Below, piece after piece: positions 1-8,799 of a DNA stretch of 64,000 bases. The position numbers and the translations under genes were made by a program. Where the stretch lies: positions 1 through 64,000 of the forward strand of contig NZ_JASKMS010000013.1 in assembly GCF_030124145.1 (NCBI RefSeq), in the 5' to 3' direction. Below the pieces are notes generated by a model. It was not told the origin of the DNA, ran no database searches, and was given only the letters and a program-made list of their open reading frames with translations. The number at the start of each line of letters is the position of its first letter. Positions within the stretch are counted from its first letter, which is position 1. This stretch comes from Streptomyces sp. 378 (GTDB lineage Bacteria; Actinomycetota; Actinomycetes; Streptomycetales; Streptomycetaceae).

Positions 1-178
1 CGGGGCGCGCGGGGGTTCGCACCGGCGCCGGGCGGCGCCGCGGCCCGGGCGGCCGGGCCGCGCGCACGGGCTCGCCCCCCGCTCCCCGCCCCGCCTGGGA
101 CGGCACGGGTTGCCGGGGCGGCCTGGGCCGGTCCCGTCGCGGTCCGTACTGGGGAGATCGCGTCCTGTATTGCTCCAC
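1..178 (-). CDS. DUF6542-type protein, N-terminal part, cut by window edge
   Basis: The minus strand is open from a GTG at 178 to the window edge, giving about 59 residues that begin MEQYRTRSPQYGPRRDRPRP and continue as an Arg/Pro-rich segment. This resembles, from memory, the N-terminus of the DUF6542 membrane proteins that lie divergently next to ychF in Streptomyces. The membrane segments expected of that family would lie outside the window, so the family call rests on the N-terminal wording and on the neighbour. Function is unknown. The start is divergent from ychF with about 168 bp between them, so promoters for both genes should sit there. Confidence 0.5.
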   Translation of the reverse strand, partial: MEQYRTRSPQYGPRRDRPRPPRQPVPSQAGRGAGGEPVRAARPPGPRRRPAPVRTPARP

Positions 179-346
179 CGCACCAACTTAGGTCGTTCAA
201 TATGCCGAATAGCCCGTCAGACACGCCGATGACCGCGGCTTGGCCAAGCGTTCGATACGTCGCCTGGGCGGATCCGGACACGCCGTAGACTGGTGGATCG
301 GCCGGTCCCCTGGCCCTCTGGCCCTCCACTCACGGGAAGTCGCAAC

Positions 347-1435
<1,089 letters not shown>

Positions 1436-1482
1436 TCGTTCGGTTGCTGGACGTCAGGATCCAAGTCAAGCGTGCAGAGGGG

Positions 1483-1514
1483 AAGGGGTCGGACTCAACA
1501 GAGTCGGGCCCCTT
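1483..1514 (+). terminator. Hairpin after ychF
   Basis: Inverted repeat with arms 1483-1496 and 1501-1514. AAGGGG pairs with CCCCTT and GACTC with GAGTC around a 4-nt loop, with a short mismatch between the two stems. It lies 48 bp after the ychF stop and between convergent genes, so it may terminate both. Confidence 0.6.
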
Positions 1515-1579
1515 CGTCATCACCGTGCCGGATGAGTGCTGGATATTGCGCGGGGCGTCAGTGGGGGGCGGGTCCGGCC

Positions 1580-2749
1580 CTACTCGGTAGGCGGTTCGAG
1601 CATCGACTCGAAGGCGGACTCCTCCTCATCGCGCACCTGAGGGAGGAATCCGTCGGGGACGGTGCGGGCGGCGGTGGTGAGCAGACGGTCCAGGACTTCC
1701 CGGTCGGTGGCCGGGGGAAGCCGAAGCGCGGCGAGGAGGCGGTCGCGGTCGGCGGGGTGGCCCGGGTGGTCGTCGAGGTAGTCGGAGTTGAGGGTCGGGG
1801 GTCGGAAGCCGGCCAGGGCGTCGTGCCAGGACGGCAGCACGATGACGAGGGTCAGGGCGTCGGCGAGAGACTCGGCGATGAGGGAGGCCCGGCCCTCGGA
1901 GTCGGTGTAGAGCACGGGGCGGGGAGCTTCGGGTACGGCCGGGCCGCAGAGGTAGTGAGTGCCGCCCGCGTTGCAGCCGGCGACGGGTTCCACCGGGAGC
2001 CCGTTGGGCAGGGCGATCGAATCGATCGGGTCGGTGCGGGCGAGGTCGAACTCGCCGTCACAGGACAGGTAGGAGGCGACCTCGGGGTGCGCGGCGATCC
2101 TTTGGAGCAGTGCGCCGTCCGCGAGAACGGCCGGATTGAGGGTTCTGGCGACCGCGGGGGTGAGGGGGCGTCCGGCGAGGACGTGGCGGATGGCGTCGAG
2201 GGGGACGGAGCGCTCGTAGTAGTCCTCGAAGTGGGCCTGGACGGCCTCGGGGGAGCGGTCCGTGAGGAGGTGGAAGAGGAAATCGGAGCCGTCCGGGTCC
2301 TCGCTGCCGGTGGGGAAGGCGATGGTCGAGCCAGTGCGCCAGGCCGTGTCGCCGGTCTCCCGCCACAGGCAGGCGGTGACCCGTGGGGCGTCGATGCCCT
2401 TGTCGCGGAAGGCGGGCTCGTCCAGGAGTGGACGCAGCAGGGCGGGCACGTCATCGAGGACACCGGGCCAGACCTGCCCGTCGTCCGTCCCGTACGGACT
2501 CATCTCGGACTCGTGGTCGAAGCCGCGTATGAGCACACCGGCCGAGGTGAAGAGGACGGAGAAGTCGTCCCCCGAGCCGTTTTCCATGAGGGCCGCCTCC
2601 ACGCCGGGGCCCCACGTGCCGTCGAAGGTGTACTGGCAGAACCGCGGATCGTCGCCGATCGCCGTGTCCAGGACGGCCAGGGCGCGCAGGTACGTACGGA
2701 GTTGGTCGGGGCCGGGGAGGAGGGCGGCAGTCTCGTGTGCGGTGCTCAT
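1580..2749 (-). CDS. Uncharacterised two-domain protein, SUKH/immunity-like second half
   Basis: 389 residues, acidic, with no signal peptide or membrane segment, so probably cytoplasmic. I do not recognise a named family for the whole protein. The second half, roughly residues 240-340, has the layout of SUKH/SMI1-like immunity proteins: a short ARTDPIDSIALPNGLPVEP stretch, a GTHYLCG strand, then VLYTDSEGRASLIAESLADAL followed by a WHDAL helix end. The first half (DDFSVLFTSAGVLIRGFDHE, then a Trp-rich segment) looks like a separate globular domain. No toxin gene is beside it. The ATG at 2749 is the first start in the frame. It lies downstream of the anti-sigma gene on the same strand, 155 bp away, and is probably independent. 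The immunity role is inference only. Confidence 0.75.
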   Translation of the reverse strand: MSTAHETAALLPGPDQLRTYLRALAVLDTAIGDDPRFCQYTFDGTWGPGVEAALMENGSGDDFSVLFTSAGVLIRGFDHESEMSPYGTDDGQVWPGVLDDVPALLRPLLDEPAFRDKGIDAPRVTACLWRETGDTAWRTGSTIAFPTGSEDPDGSDFLFHLLTDRSPEAVQAHFEDYYERSVPLDAIRHVLAGRPLTPAVARTLNPAVLADGALLQRIAAHPEVASYLSCDGEFDLARTDPIDSIALPNGLPVEPVAGCNAGGTHYLCGPAVPEAPRPVLYTDSEGRASLIAESLADALTLVIVLPSWHDALAGFRPPTLNSDYLDDHPGHPADRDRLLAALRLPPATDREVLDRLLTTAARTVPDGFLPQVRDEEESAFESMLEPPTE

Positions 2750-2903
2750 AGTGCGCCATGGAAGCAGCCGCCACTGACATCCGGCGTGGCCGTCCGGACA
2801 GTGGCTGCCGCCTTCAGTGGCTCTGGCCTACCGCACCTGTTCCACGAGGGCTGGACGCCGTCCCGCCCCGCGCCGCACGGGCCGGATGCCGTCCCGTCTC
2901 GCG

Positions 2904-3284
2904 TTACCCGGACCGGCCGTTCGAGCGCCGGTGTCGGGACCAGCGGGCGGCGGCGAGGCCGGTGGCCGCGGCGAGGGCGAGCAGTGCCAGCAGGGTGAGG
3001 AGGGCACGCCTTCGGTGGTTCGGGATGACTGGGGGCGGTCCGGGTGGGGGCGTGTCGTGGGTGATGTCCCGGGAGATGCGTCGCCAGACGCGCTCCGGGG
3101 GTGCCGCCGACAGGTCCACCAGGTGTGCGGTGCGTGCCGCCGTGACCACCCGGAGCAGCACGCGGAGTTCGTCGCGGCACCGGTCGCACCGCTCGACGTG
3201 CCGCAGAGCCTCGGCGTCGGCGTCGGTCGGGGTGGCGTTGCGCAGCGCCAGTTCCACCAGGTGCGCGGGGTCTACGTGGGCCAC
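2904..3284 (-). CDS. Zinc-type anti-sigma factor (LitB-like), membrane anchored
   Basis: 126 residues. The N-terminal cytoplasmic part carries the ZAS zinc motif H29-x3-C33-x2-C36 (HVERCDRC), the signature of anti-ECF sigma factors, and a single membrane helix spans about residues 93-113. The GTG start at 3284 overlaps the end of the sortase gene by 13 nt, so translation is probably coupled. It is the last gene of the sigma - DUF4397 - sortase - anti-sigma operon. In S. coelicolor the litSAB operon also ends with a putative anti-sigma factor (LitB), so this is probably its counterpart, holding the ECF sigma inactive until induction. The extracytoplasmic part is only about a dozen residues, too small to be a large sensor domain. 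Confidence 0.85.
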   Translation of the reverse strand: MAHVDPAHLVELALRNATPTDADAEALRHVERCDRCRDELRVLLRVVTAARTAHLVDLSAAPPERVWRRISRDITHDTPPPGPPPVIPNHRRRALLTLLALLALAAATGLAAARWSRHRRSNGRSG

Positions 3285-3919
3285 TGCGCCCTCCCGACGG
3301 GTTCCGCCGTGACGACGAGGTTGGACTGGTAGCCGCCCCGCTCGGGGACGTACGGGGGCGCGCAGGTGATCAGCGTGAGGACGGGGGCGCCGGAGCGGCG
3401 GAACGCCGAGGGGGGCAGCTCGTCCTTCGGCACGGTGACGCGGGAGACGACGCGGTAGCGGACCGGCTCGTCCCCCGCACGGCGTACTTCGACGCGGTCC
3501 CCGCGCCGTACGCCGTACAGCGCCAGGAACTCGCCGAGGTCGCCGGTGTCGGTGTCGACGTGTCCGGCCAGCACCGCCGAGCCCCGGGCGCTGCCCGGCG
3601 CGGGGCCATGGCGGTACCAGCCGGCCACGTCGGGGTCGCCGGGGACGTTCATGCTCCCCCGGCCCGTCACACCCACGGGAATGACCCGGGCGTCGAGACC
3701 GGCGCGGGGGACGAGTACCCGCCGGGGCGGCGGGTTTCGCGCCGTGCCGGGTGCGGGGGGTGTCTCCGCGGCCACCGCGCCCCGGCGCTCCGACGGCGCG
3801 GCCGCGAAGTCGGGTGCGGGCGCGGCCGGTTGCGATGGACGGTCCGGAAAACCGGCGACGGCTGCCAGAGCGGCAGCCGCCACGATCGGTCCCGTCAGCC
3901 GTCGCGTGCCCTCAGCCAC
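3272..3919 (-). CDS. Class F-like sortase
   Basis: 215 residues with an N-terminal membrane anchor (about 10-24), a Pro/Ala-rich linker to about residue 66, and a sortase beta-barrel. The catalytic triad is visible: H120 in VLAGHVDT, C186 in LITCAPPY and R194 in ERGGYQSNL. This arrangement fits actinobacterial class E/F sortases, transpeptidases that cleave sorting signals of exported proteins. The GTG start overlaps the DUF4397 gene stop by 8 nt (GTGGCTGA), and its own end overlaps the anti-sigma gene. Its substrate is probably the protein encoded immediately upstream. A sortase in a light-sigma operon is unusual: the published S. coelicolor litSAB operon has no such gene. Confidence 0.88.
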   Translation of the reverse strand: MAEGTRRLTGPIVAAAALAAVAGFPDRPSQPAAPAPDFAAAPSERRGAVAAETPPAPGTARNPPPRRVLVPRAGLDARVIPVGVTGRGSMNVPGDPDVAGWYRHGPAPGSARGSAVLAGHVDTDTGDLGEFLALYGVRRGDRVEVRRAGDEPVRYRVVSRVTVPKDELPPSAFRRSGAPVLTLITCAPPYVPERGGYQSNLVVTAEPVGRAQWPT

Positions 3920-4739
3920 GCCGGCCGGCGACCCGGCGGGCCACCAGTAGGCCCGTCACCGCGACCGCTCCGGCCGCCGCGGCCCAGGCCGGCCCGAGGT
4001 CGGCGGAGTTCGGGGTGACGGCGGCACCGCTGCCGCCCGCGGGGACGCCGCGGGGCGACGACGCCATGCCGCTGAAGGTCTGCGTCGCCAGGGCGAGGTT
4101 CTTGTCCTCGGCGCTGCCCCAGGCGTAGACGACGTTGCTGGTGCCTTCCGAGAGTTTCAGGTCGGCCGGGCCGATGGCCACCGTGTCCGTACCGGCGAGC
4201 ACCACATCGGTGTTGAGGGTGCCCGCGTCGACCTCGGCGGTGTCCTCCTTCGGGTTGGTGAGGTTGCTGAAGACCGGCTGCCCGCCCGCCCGGACGTCGA
4301 CGGCGGGTGCCGCCGCGACATGACGGACCGTCAGACGGGCCTGGCCGGCGTCGACCTGGGAGACGTCGTTGGTGAAGGCGGTGAGCTGCGGTGTGCCGTC
4401 GGCGGAGAGGTGGGCGGCGACCGTGGCGTTCGCGCCCTCGGGCACCTTGATCTCCTTCTGCAGGGCAGGAGTTCCGCCGGGCCCCTTGCCCGCTTCGAAG
4501 ATCTGGATGTCGTAGGTTCCGGCATCGAGGGACTGCGGGTCCGTCACCGTGCCGGGCTTGAAGTCGCCGATCAGTTCGTCGCCGTTGGCGTACACGTCCA
4601 CGGTCATGCCGGGGATGCCGTGGAAGACGGACACCATGGCCTTGTCCTGCTGGCCGGCCAGGGCGGGAACGGAGACGCCGAGGGCCAGGGCACAGGCACC
4701 GGCCGAGGCGGCGATGGCGAGTCGGGTGTGGGAGGTCAT
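3912..4739 (-). CDS. Secreted DUF4397-domain surface protein, likely sortase substrate
   Basis: 275 residues. There is a signal peptide of about 30 residues (start MTSHTRLAIAAS, cleavage near VPALAGQQ), then beta-rich DUF4397 repeats (AMVSVFHGIPGMTVDVYANG; ARLTVRHVAAAPAVDVRAGG). A Ser/Gly/Pro linker (SPRGVPAGGSGAA) follows, then a C-terminal membrane helix and a basic tail, RRVAGRRG. The helix plus basic tail is the shape of a cell-wall sorting signal, but no LPxTG is present. The ATG at 4739 is chosen because it has a GAAGGGA ribosome-binding site and directly precedes the signal peptide; the frame is open further upstream. It occupies the LitA position of litSAB (LitA is described as a lipoprotein) but has no lipobox. 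Confidence 0.82.
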   Translation of the reverse strand: MTSHTRLAIAASAGACALALGVSVPALAGQQDKAMVSVFHGIPGMTVDVYANGDELIGDFKPGTVTDPQSLDAGTYDIQIFEAGKGPGGTPALQKEIKVPEGANATVAAHLSADGTPQLTAFTNDVSQVDAGQARLTVRHVAAAPAVDVRAGGQPVFSNLTNPKEDTAEVDAGTLNTDVVLAGTDTVAIGPADLKLSEGTSNVVYAWGSAEDKNLALATQTFSGMASSPRGVPAGGSGAAVTPNSADLGPAWAAAAGAVAVTGLLVARRVAGRRG

Positions 4740-4844
4740 GGGAATCATCCCTTCGAAATCCCTGTGAGGGGGTCTCCGTGCGATGCGGAGTCTCGGTCCT
4801 GTTTCAGGCGCGGGGGCCGCCATGGATGCGGACGGCGGCACCCG

Positions 4845-5450
4845 CTAGAGGTCCGTGTCGGGGACCAGGGCCTGCTCGATCACCGTGCGCAGCCGGTGCA
4901 GGCCGCGCCGGGCGTGACTCTTGACGGTGCCCAGGGGCATGCCGGTCCGTTCCGCGATCTGCGCCTGGGTCAGATCCTCGTAGAAGGCCATGCACAGCAC
5001 CTCCCGCTGGTGGCGCGGCAGCCGCGCCAGGGCGTCGATGAGCAGGACCCGGTCCAGGACGCGGTCCGGTGCCGTCTCGTCGGGCCCGCCGGTGTCCGCC
5101 TCCCGGCCGGCCGAGTCGATGAGTGTCAGGCGCCGCGTCCTGGCCGCCAGCGCGTCGACGATCTTGCGGCGGGTGATGCCGACCAGCCAGGCGCCGAGCG
5201 GACCCCGTTCGGGGCGGAAACCGGCCCGGCCGTGCCAGGCGCCGAGGAAGACCTGCTGGGTCACGTCCTCCGCCTCGTAGGTGTCCCCGAGCAGTCGGGT
5301 GGCCATGGTGTGGACGAGTGAGCCCCAGCGCCGGTAGATCGCGGCGAACGCCTCCTCGTCGGCGGCGACGAGGCCACGGGCCAGCTCCTCCTCGTACCGC
5401 GTCTCCTCCGCGGGCGCGGTGGGGGCGGTGGGTCGCGTATTCGTGATCAT
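4845..5450 (-). CDS. litS: ECF RNA polymerase sigma factor, LitS-like
   Basis: 201 residues. Sigma region 2 (about 25-90: EEAFAAIYRRWGSLVHTMATRLLGD, then AEDVTQQVFLGAWHG) and region 4 (about 135-195: LPRHQREVLCMAFYEDLTQAQIAE, then GTVKSHARRGLHRLR) are both clear. The start at 5450 has an AGGAGGA ribosome-binding site; the frame stays open upstream but the extension is not sigma-like. It is the first gene of an operon with the DUF4397, sortase and anti-sigma genes, and is divergent from the litR-like gene. In S. coelicolor the equivalent sigma factor transcribes crtE and crtY after light induction. Matching promoter elements are seen here upstream of both, so the litS assignment is by synteny and promoter evidence. 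Confidence 0.88.
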   Translation of the reverse strand: MITNTRPTAPTAPAEETRYEEELARGLVAADEEAFAAIYRRWGSLVHTMATRLLGDTYEAEDVTQQVFLGAWHGRAGFRPERGPLGAWLVGITRRKIVDALAARTRRLTLIDSAGREADTGGPDETAPDRVLDRVLLIDALARLPRHQREVLCMAFYEDLTQAQIAERTGMPLGTVKSHARRGLHRLRTVIEQALVPDTDL

Positions 5451-5559
5451 GGCCTGGTTCCTCCTGCAGTGCGTCGTGCGGGGACGGAAGGCCGTCTGCC
5501 GAACCGCACCGGTCGCGCTGTGCCGAGCCGCGACCATGCGCTCGAAGCCAGTGTTCGGT

Positions 5560-5600
5560 GCACAAACGACGCACCTCAACATGCGTCGTTTGTGCGTCGT
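5560..5600. promoter_or_regulatory. LitR-type operator between litS and litR
   Basis: A perfect 14-bp inverted repeat: GCACAAACGACGCA at 5560-5573 and its reverse complement at 5582-5595, around an 8-bp spacer. The octamer TGCGTCGT also recurs directly at 5582-5589 and 5593-5600, a spacing of 11 bp. Eleven-bp-spaced direct repeats are what CarH/LitR tetramers of the B12-dependent photoreceptor family bind. The site sits just upstream of the litR start, where it could control both divergent genes. TACAGT at 5600-5605 is a possible -10 for litR; it would place transcription at or next to the ATG at 5613, giving a nearly leaderless transcript. Confidence 0.75.
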
Positions 5601-5612
5601 ACAGTCGGAGGC

Positions 5613-6740
5613 ATGGGTGTACACGAACGAGACAGCGAGGACCGCGGACGCGAGGGCTCGCCGCTCGGTGGCGGACTGACCACCGGAGAGGTGGCCAGAC
5701 GCCTGGGGGTGGCGCCCACCACGGTCCGGACGTGGGACCGGCGCTACGGCCTCGGGCCGGAGGGGCACACCGGTGGGCGGCACCGCCGGTGGACCCTCGG
5801 GGACGTGGCACGGCTGGAGCGGATGTGCGCCCTGACCGCGACCGGGATACCGCCCGCCGAGGCGGCGCGCACGGTGCTCGGCGAAGCGACGCAGGGCGCC
5901 GGCCCGGCCGGGCGCGCGGCCCCGGTGACAGCGGAGGCGGCCAGGGCCGGGCAGGCCGCCGCAGCGCCTGGGCAGGCGGGCCCGGCCCGGCGGGCGGCCG
6001 AAGGGGCACCGGGACCCGCTCTCCCCGACCGGCCGGTCGCCGACGCATCACCCCGATCGTCCGCCCGCACCCGGAGCCGGGCGGGCAGCGGACTGCGCCT
6101 CGGTGATGTGCGCCAGGAATGCAAGGGCATCGCCCGTGCCGCTCTGCGTCTCGACGCCGCCGCGCTGGACCACCTGCTGGAGACCGCGATCGCGGAACAC
6201 GGGCTGGTCGCCGCCTGGACCGAGGTCATCGTGCCGACCCTCCAGGCGGTCGGCCGCAAGTGGGAGAGCTCGGGCGAGAAGTACGTCGAGGTCGAGCACT
6301 TCCTGTCCTGGCACGTCTCGGGCGCCCTGCGGCGCGGCGCCCCGCCCGTGGCCGCCGACCGCCCGGGCGCGACCGTCGTGCTCGCCTGTGTGCCGGGGGA
6401 GAACCACACGCTGCCCCTGGAGGTGCTGGCCGCCGCGCTCGCCGAACGCGGCCTGCCGGTGCGGATGTTCGGCGGTGCCCTGCCCGTGGAGTCACTCGTC
6501 ACGGCCGTACGCAGAACGGGACCGGCGGCGGTGGGGCTGTGGGCGCAGTCCCGGACCACCGCCAGCCGGCCCCTCGCCCAGCACGTGGCCGCGATGGAGT
6601 GGGGCGTGCGGGGCGCCCGCCGCAAGCCGGTCGTCCTGACCATCGGGCCGGGCTGGACCGGCCGGACCGTCGCCGGGCTGCCGCGTCCGACGGGGCTCGC
6701 CGAGGCCGTCGCGGTTCTGGAATCGGTCGTGTCGCGGTAG
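5613..6740 (+). CDS. litR: MerR-family light regulator with cobalamin-binding-like domain (LitR/CarH type)
   Basis: 375 residues. A MerR DNA-binding domain (about 22-90; LTTGEVARRLGVAPTTVRTWDRRYG) is followed by an unusually long Ala/Pro/Arg-rich linker (about 91-160). The C-terminal half resembles the four-helix and Rossmann domains of B12 photoreceptors. CarH has W-x9-EH; here W217 and E228-H229 are separated by ten residues. The lower-ligand motif is E263-N-H265-T-L-P, keeping His but lacking the usual Gly. CarH/LitR repressors bind adenosylcobalamin and release DNA on illumination. The ATG at 5613 is chosen because the MerR domain begins 20 residues later and a candidate -10 lies just upstream. 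It heads a light-regulated operon region with crtY, and is divergent from litS. Confidence 0.88.
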   Translation: MGVHERDSEDRGREGSPLGGGLTTGEVARRLGVAPTTVRTWDRRYGLGPEGHTGGRHRRWTLGDVARLERMCALTATGIPPAEAARTVLGEATQGAGPAGRAAPVTAEAARAGQAAAAPGQAGPARRAAEGAPGPALPDRPVADASPRSSARTRSRAGSGLRLGDVRQECKGIARAALRLDAAALDHLLETAIAEHGLVAAWTEVIVPTLQAVGRKWESSGEKYVEVEHFLSWHVSGALRRGAPPVAADRPGATVVLACVPGENHTLPLEVLAAALAERGLPVRMFGGALPVESLVTAVRRTGPAAVGLWAQSRTTASRPLAQHVAAMEWGVRGARRKPVVLTIGPGWTGRTVAGLPRPTGLAEAVAVLESVVSR

Positions 6741-6753
6741 CTCCGGCAGCGCT

Positions 6754-6787
6754 GCATCCGAACGGGGCCGTCCGCCCGAAGCGGTGA
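6754..6787 (+). promoter_or_regulatory. Predicted LitS promoter for crtYTU
   Basis: GCATCCGAA at 6754-6762, then 15 bp, then GAAGC at 6778-6782 and TGA at 6785-6787. The same two boxes with identical spacing occur upstream of crtE on the other strand (15201-15168), and a near copy precedes the dehydrogenase gene (18272-18239). The elements would act as -35 and -10 of an ECF promoter, giving a leader of about 50 nt before crtY. In S. coelicolor, sigma LitS is reported to transcribe both crtE and crtY. Confidence 0.72.
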
Positions 6788-6844
6788 ACGGACGGAACAC
6801 AGTCGACCGGCTGGCCGGGAGCGTGGTGTGCGGATGAGCGGCGC

Positions 6845-8071
6845 GTGGTGGACCCGGTGACCCGGGGGCCCGCCGGCACGTCGGACGTGGTGGTGATCGG
6901 GGGCGGCGCGGCCGGCCTCAGCCTGGCGAACCGGCTGGTCGGGACCGGCGTCGCGACCGTGACCGTGGTGGAGCCGCCGGACGGTCCCGCACGTCCGGCG
7001 GAGCGCACCTGGTGCTACTGGGACCAGGACGGCGACGACCTCGGCGAGGCGGTCACCGCCACCTGGCCCCTGCTGCGGGTGCACGGCCCCGACGGCACCC
7101 CGCTCACCGTCGACCCGGCCCCCTCGCGCTACCGCATGGTGCGCTCCACGGCCTTCGAACGGCTGGTGCACGCGCGGCTGGCGGATTCGCCCGGCGGACG
7201 GCTGCTGCGCGCGACGGCCGACACGGTGCGGGACGTGCCCGGGGGCGCCGAGGTCCGCTGCACGGCACCCGGCGGCCGCACGCTGACCCTGCGCTCCCGG
7301 TACGTGTTCGACTCGCGGCCGCTGCCCGCCCTTCCCCCGGCCAGGACCCAGCTGCTCCAGCACTTCCGCGGCTGGTTCGTGCGCACCCGCGACGGCCGGT
7401 TCGACCCGGCGGTCGCCGACCTCATGGACTTCCGGGTACCCCAGCCGCGACACGGGCTCGCCTTCGGCTACGTCCTCCCGCTGGCCCCGGACCGGGCACT
7501 CGTCGAGTACACCGAGTTCTCCCGGACCCCCCTGACCACCCCGGAGTACGAGGCGGCGCTCGGCCACTACGCCCGCGCGGTGCTGCGCCTGGGCGAGTTC
7601 ACCGTGGACCGTGCCGAGCAGGGTGTCATCCCCATGACCGACGCCCGCTTCCCCCGGCGAACGGGCGCGTCGGTCTTCCGCATCGGGACGGCGGGCGGCG
7701 CCACCCGCCCCGCCACCGGCTACACCTTCGCGGCCGTCCAGCGGCACAGCCGGGCCATCGCCGACGCCCTGCGCGACGGCCGCGCCACCGTGCCCCGGCC
7801 GCACGGGCGGCGGGCCCTCGCCATGGACGCGGTGCTGCTGCGGGCCCTGGACACCGGGCGGATCGACGGCCCGGCGTTCTTCACCGGCCTGTTCCGCCGC
7901 ACGCCCCCGCAGCGCCTGCTGCGCTTCCTCGACGGCGCCACCTCGGTCCGGGAGGAGTGGGGCATCGGACTGCGCACCCCCGTGGGCCCGATGCTGCGCA
8001 CCGCGCTCGAAGTCCCCTTCCTGCCCCGTCGCACCCACCCCGCCCCAGGAACCCGAAAGAGCCCCCCATGA
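6845..8071 (+). CDS. crtY: Lycopene cyclase
   Basis: 408 residues. The N-terminal dinucleotide-binding fold (about 14-45) carries VVVIGGGAAGLSLANRL. The family's RTWCYW segment follows near residue 55 and a FDSRP motif near residue 156. It is the flavin-dependent CrtY/CrtL-type enzyme that cyclises both ends of lycopene to give beta-carotene. The GTG at 6845 is used; the next codon is also GTG, so the start may be one codon later. The stop overlaps the crtT start as ATGA. It lies 105 bp after litR, with no litQ gene between them, unlike S. coelicolor. Predicted transcription is from the LitS-type promoter at 6754-6787. Confidence 0.92.
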   Translation: MVDPVTRGPAGTSDVVVIGGGAAGLSLANRLVGTGVATVTVVEPPDGPARPAERTWCYWDQDGDDLGEAVTATWPLLRVHGPDGTPLTVDPAPSRYRMVRSTAFERLVHARLADSPGGRLLRATADTVRDVPGGAEVRCTAPGGRTLTLRSRYVFDSRPLPALPPARTQLLQHFRGWFVRTRDGRFDPAVADLMDFRVPQPRHGLAFGYVLPLAPDRALVEYTEFSRTPLTTPEYEAALGHYARAVLRLGEFTVDRAEQGVIPMTDARFPRRTGASVFRIGTAGGATRPATGYTFAAVQRHSRAIADALRDGRATVPRPHGRRALAMDAVLLRALDTGRIDGPAFFTGLFRRTPPQRLLRFLDGATSVREEWGIGLRTPVGPMLRTALEVPFLPRRTHPAPGTRKSPP

Positions 8072-8799
8072 CCCTGCTGCACGACCGCGACCTGGCCCAC
8101 GCCTTCGACCACGCGTCCGGCACCTACGACCGCCTCACCGGCCTCAACCCCGGCTACCGCACCGACCTGCTGCGCTCGGCCCGCCGGCTGCGACTGCCCG
8201 GGGACGGGGCCGGTCTGCACCTGCTCGATCTCGGGTGCGGCACCGGCGCCTCCACCCGGGCCCTGCTGCGGGCCGCGCCCCGGGCACGGATCACCGCGGT
8301 GGACGCCTCCGCCGGCATGCTGCGCCGGGCGCTGGCCAAGCCGTGGCCCGACGGGGTGCGCTTCCTGCACCTGAGCGCCGAGGAACTGCCGACGGCCGGC
8401 GAAGGCCCGTTCGACGCGGTCTTCGCCGCCTACCTGTTCCGCAACGTCTCCGACCCGGACGGCGTCCTCGCCACCGTCCGGTCCCTGCTGCGGCCGGGCG
8501 GACGCCTCGCCGTCCACGAGTACAGCCTCGGCGGCTCGCCCGCGCAGCGCGCCCTGTGGACGGCCGTGTGCCAGGGGGTGATCATCCCGGCGGGCACGCT
8601 CACCGGCGACCGGGCCCTGTACCGGCACCTGTGGCGCAGCGTCCTCGACTTCGACACCGCGCCCGTCTTCACCGGCCGGTTGACGCGGGCCGGGTTCACG
8701 CGGGCCCGCGCCCTGCCCCTCGCCGGGTGGCAGACCGGCATCACCCACACGTTCGTCGCCCGCAACGGCGGCACCGAGACGGCGGAGGCCGCCCGATGA
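8068..8799 (+). CDS. crtT: SAM-dependent methyltransferase CrtT
   Basis: 243 residues. It is a UbiE-like class I methyltransferase with the SAM-binding motif LLDLGCGTG at residues 52-60, an acidic residue in AVDASAGML and a post-motif segment FDAVFAAYLFRNVSDP. It is the middle gene of crtYTU and is coupled to both neighbours by 4-nt ATGA overlaps. CrtT is a conserved member of Streptomyces isorenieratene clusters, but its exact substrate is not settled to my knowledge; a role in modifying the carotenoid or a quinone-like cofactor is inference. Confidence 0.87.
   Translation: MTLLHDRDLAHAFDHASGTYDRLTGLNPGYRTDLLRSARRLRLPGDGAGLHLLDLGCGTGASTRALLRAAPRARITAVDASAGMLRRALAKPWPDGVRFLHLSAEELPTAGEGPFDAVFAAYLFRNVSDPDGVLATVRSLLRPGGRLAVHEYSLGGSPAQRALWTAVCQGVIIPAGTLTGDRALYRHLWRSVLDFDTAPVFTGRLTRAGFTRARALPLAGWQTGITHTFVARNGGTETAEAAR

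Noticed and set aside
8235..8795. N-terminal extension of crtU into crtT
   Set aside because: The extension is out-of-frame crtT; the real start is the ATG at 8796 overlapping the crtT stop.
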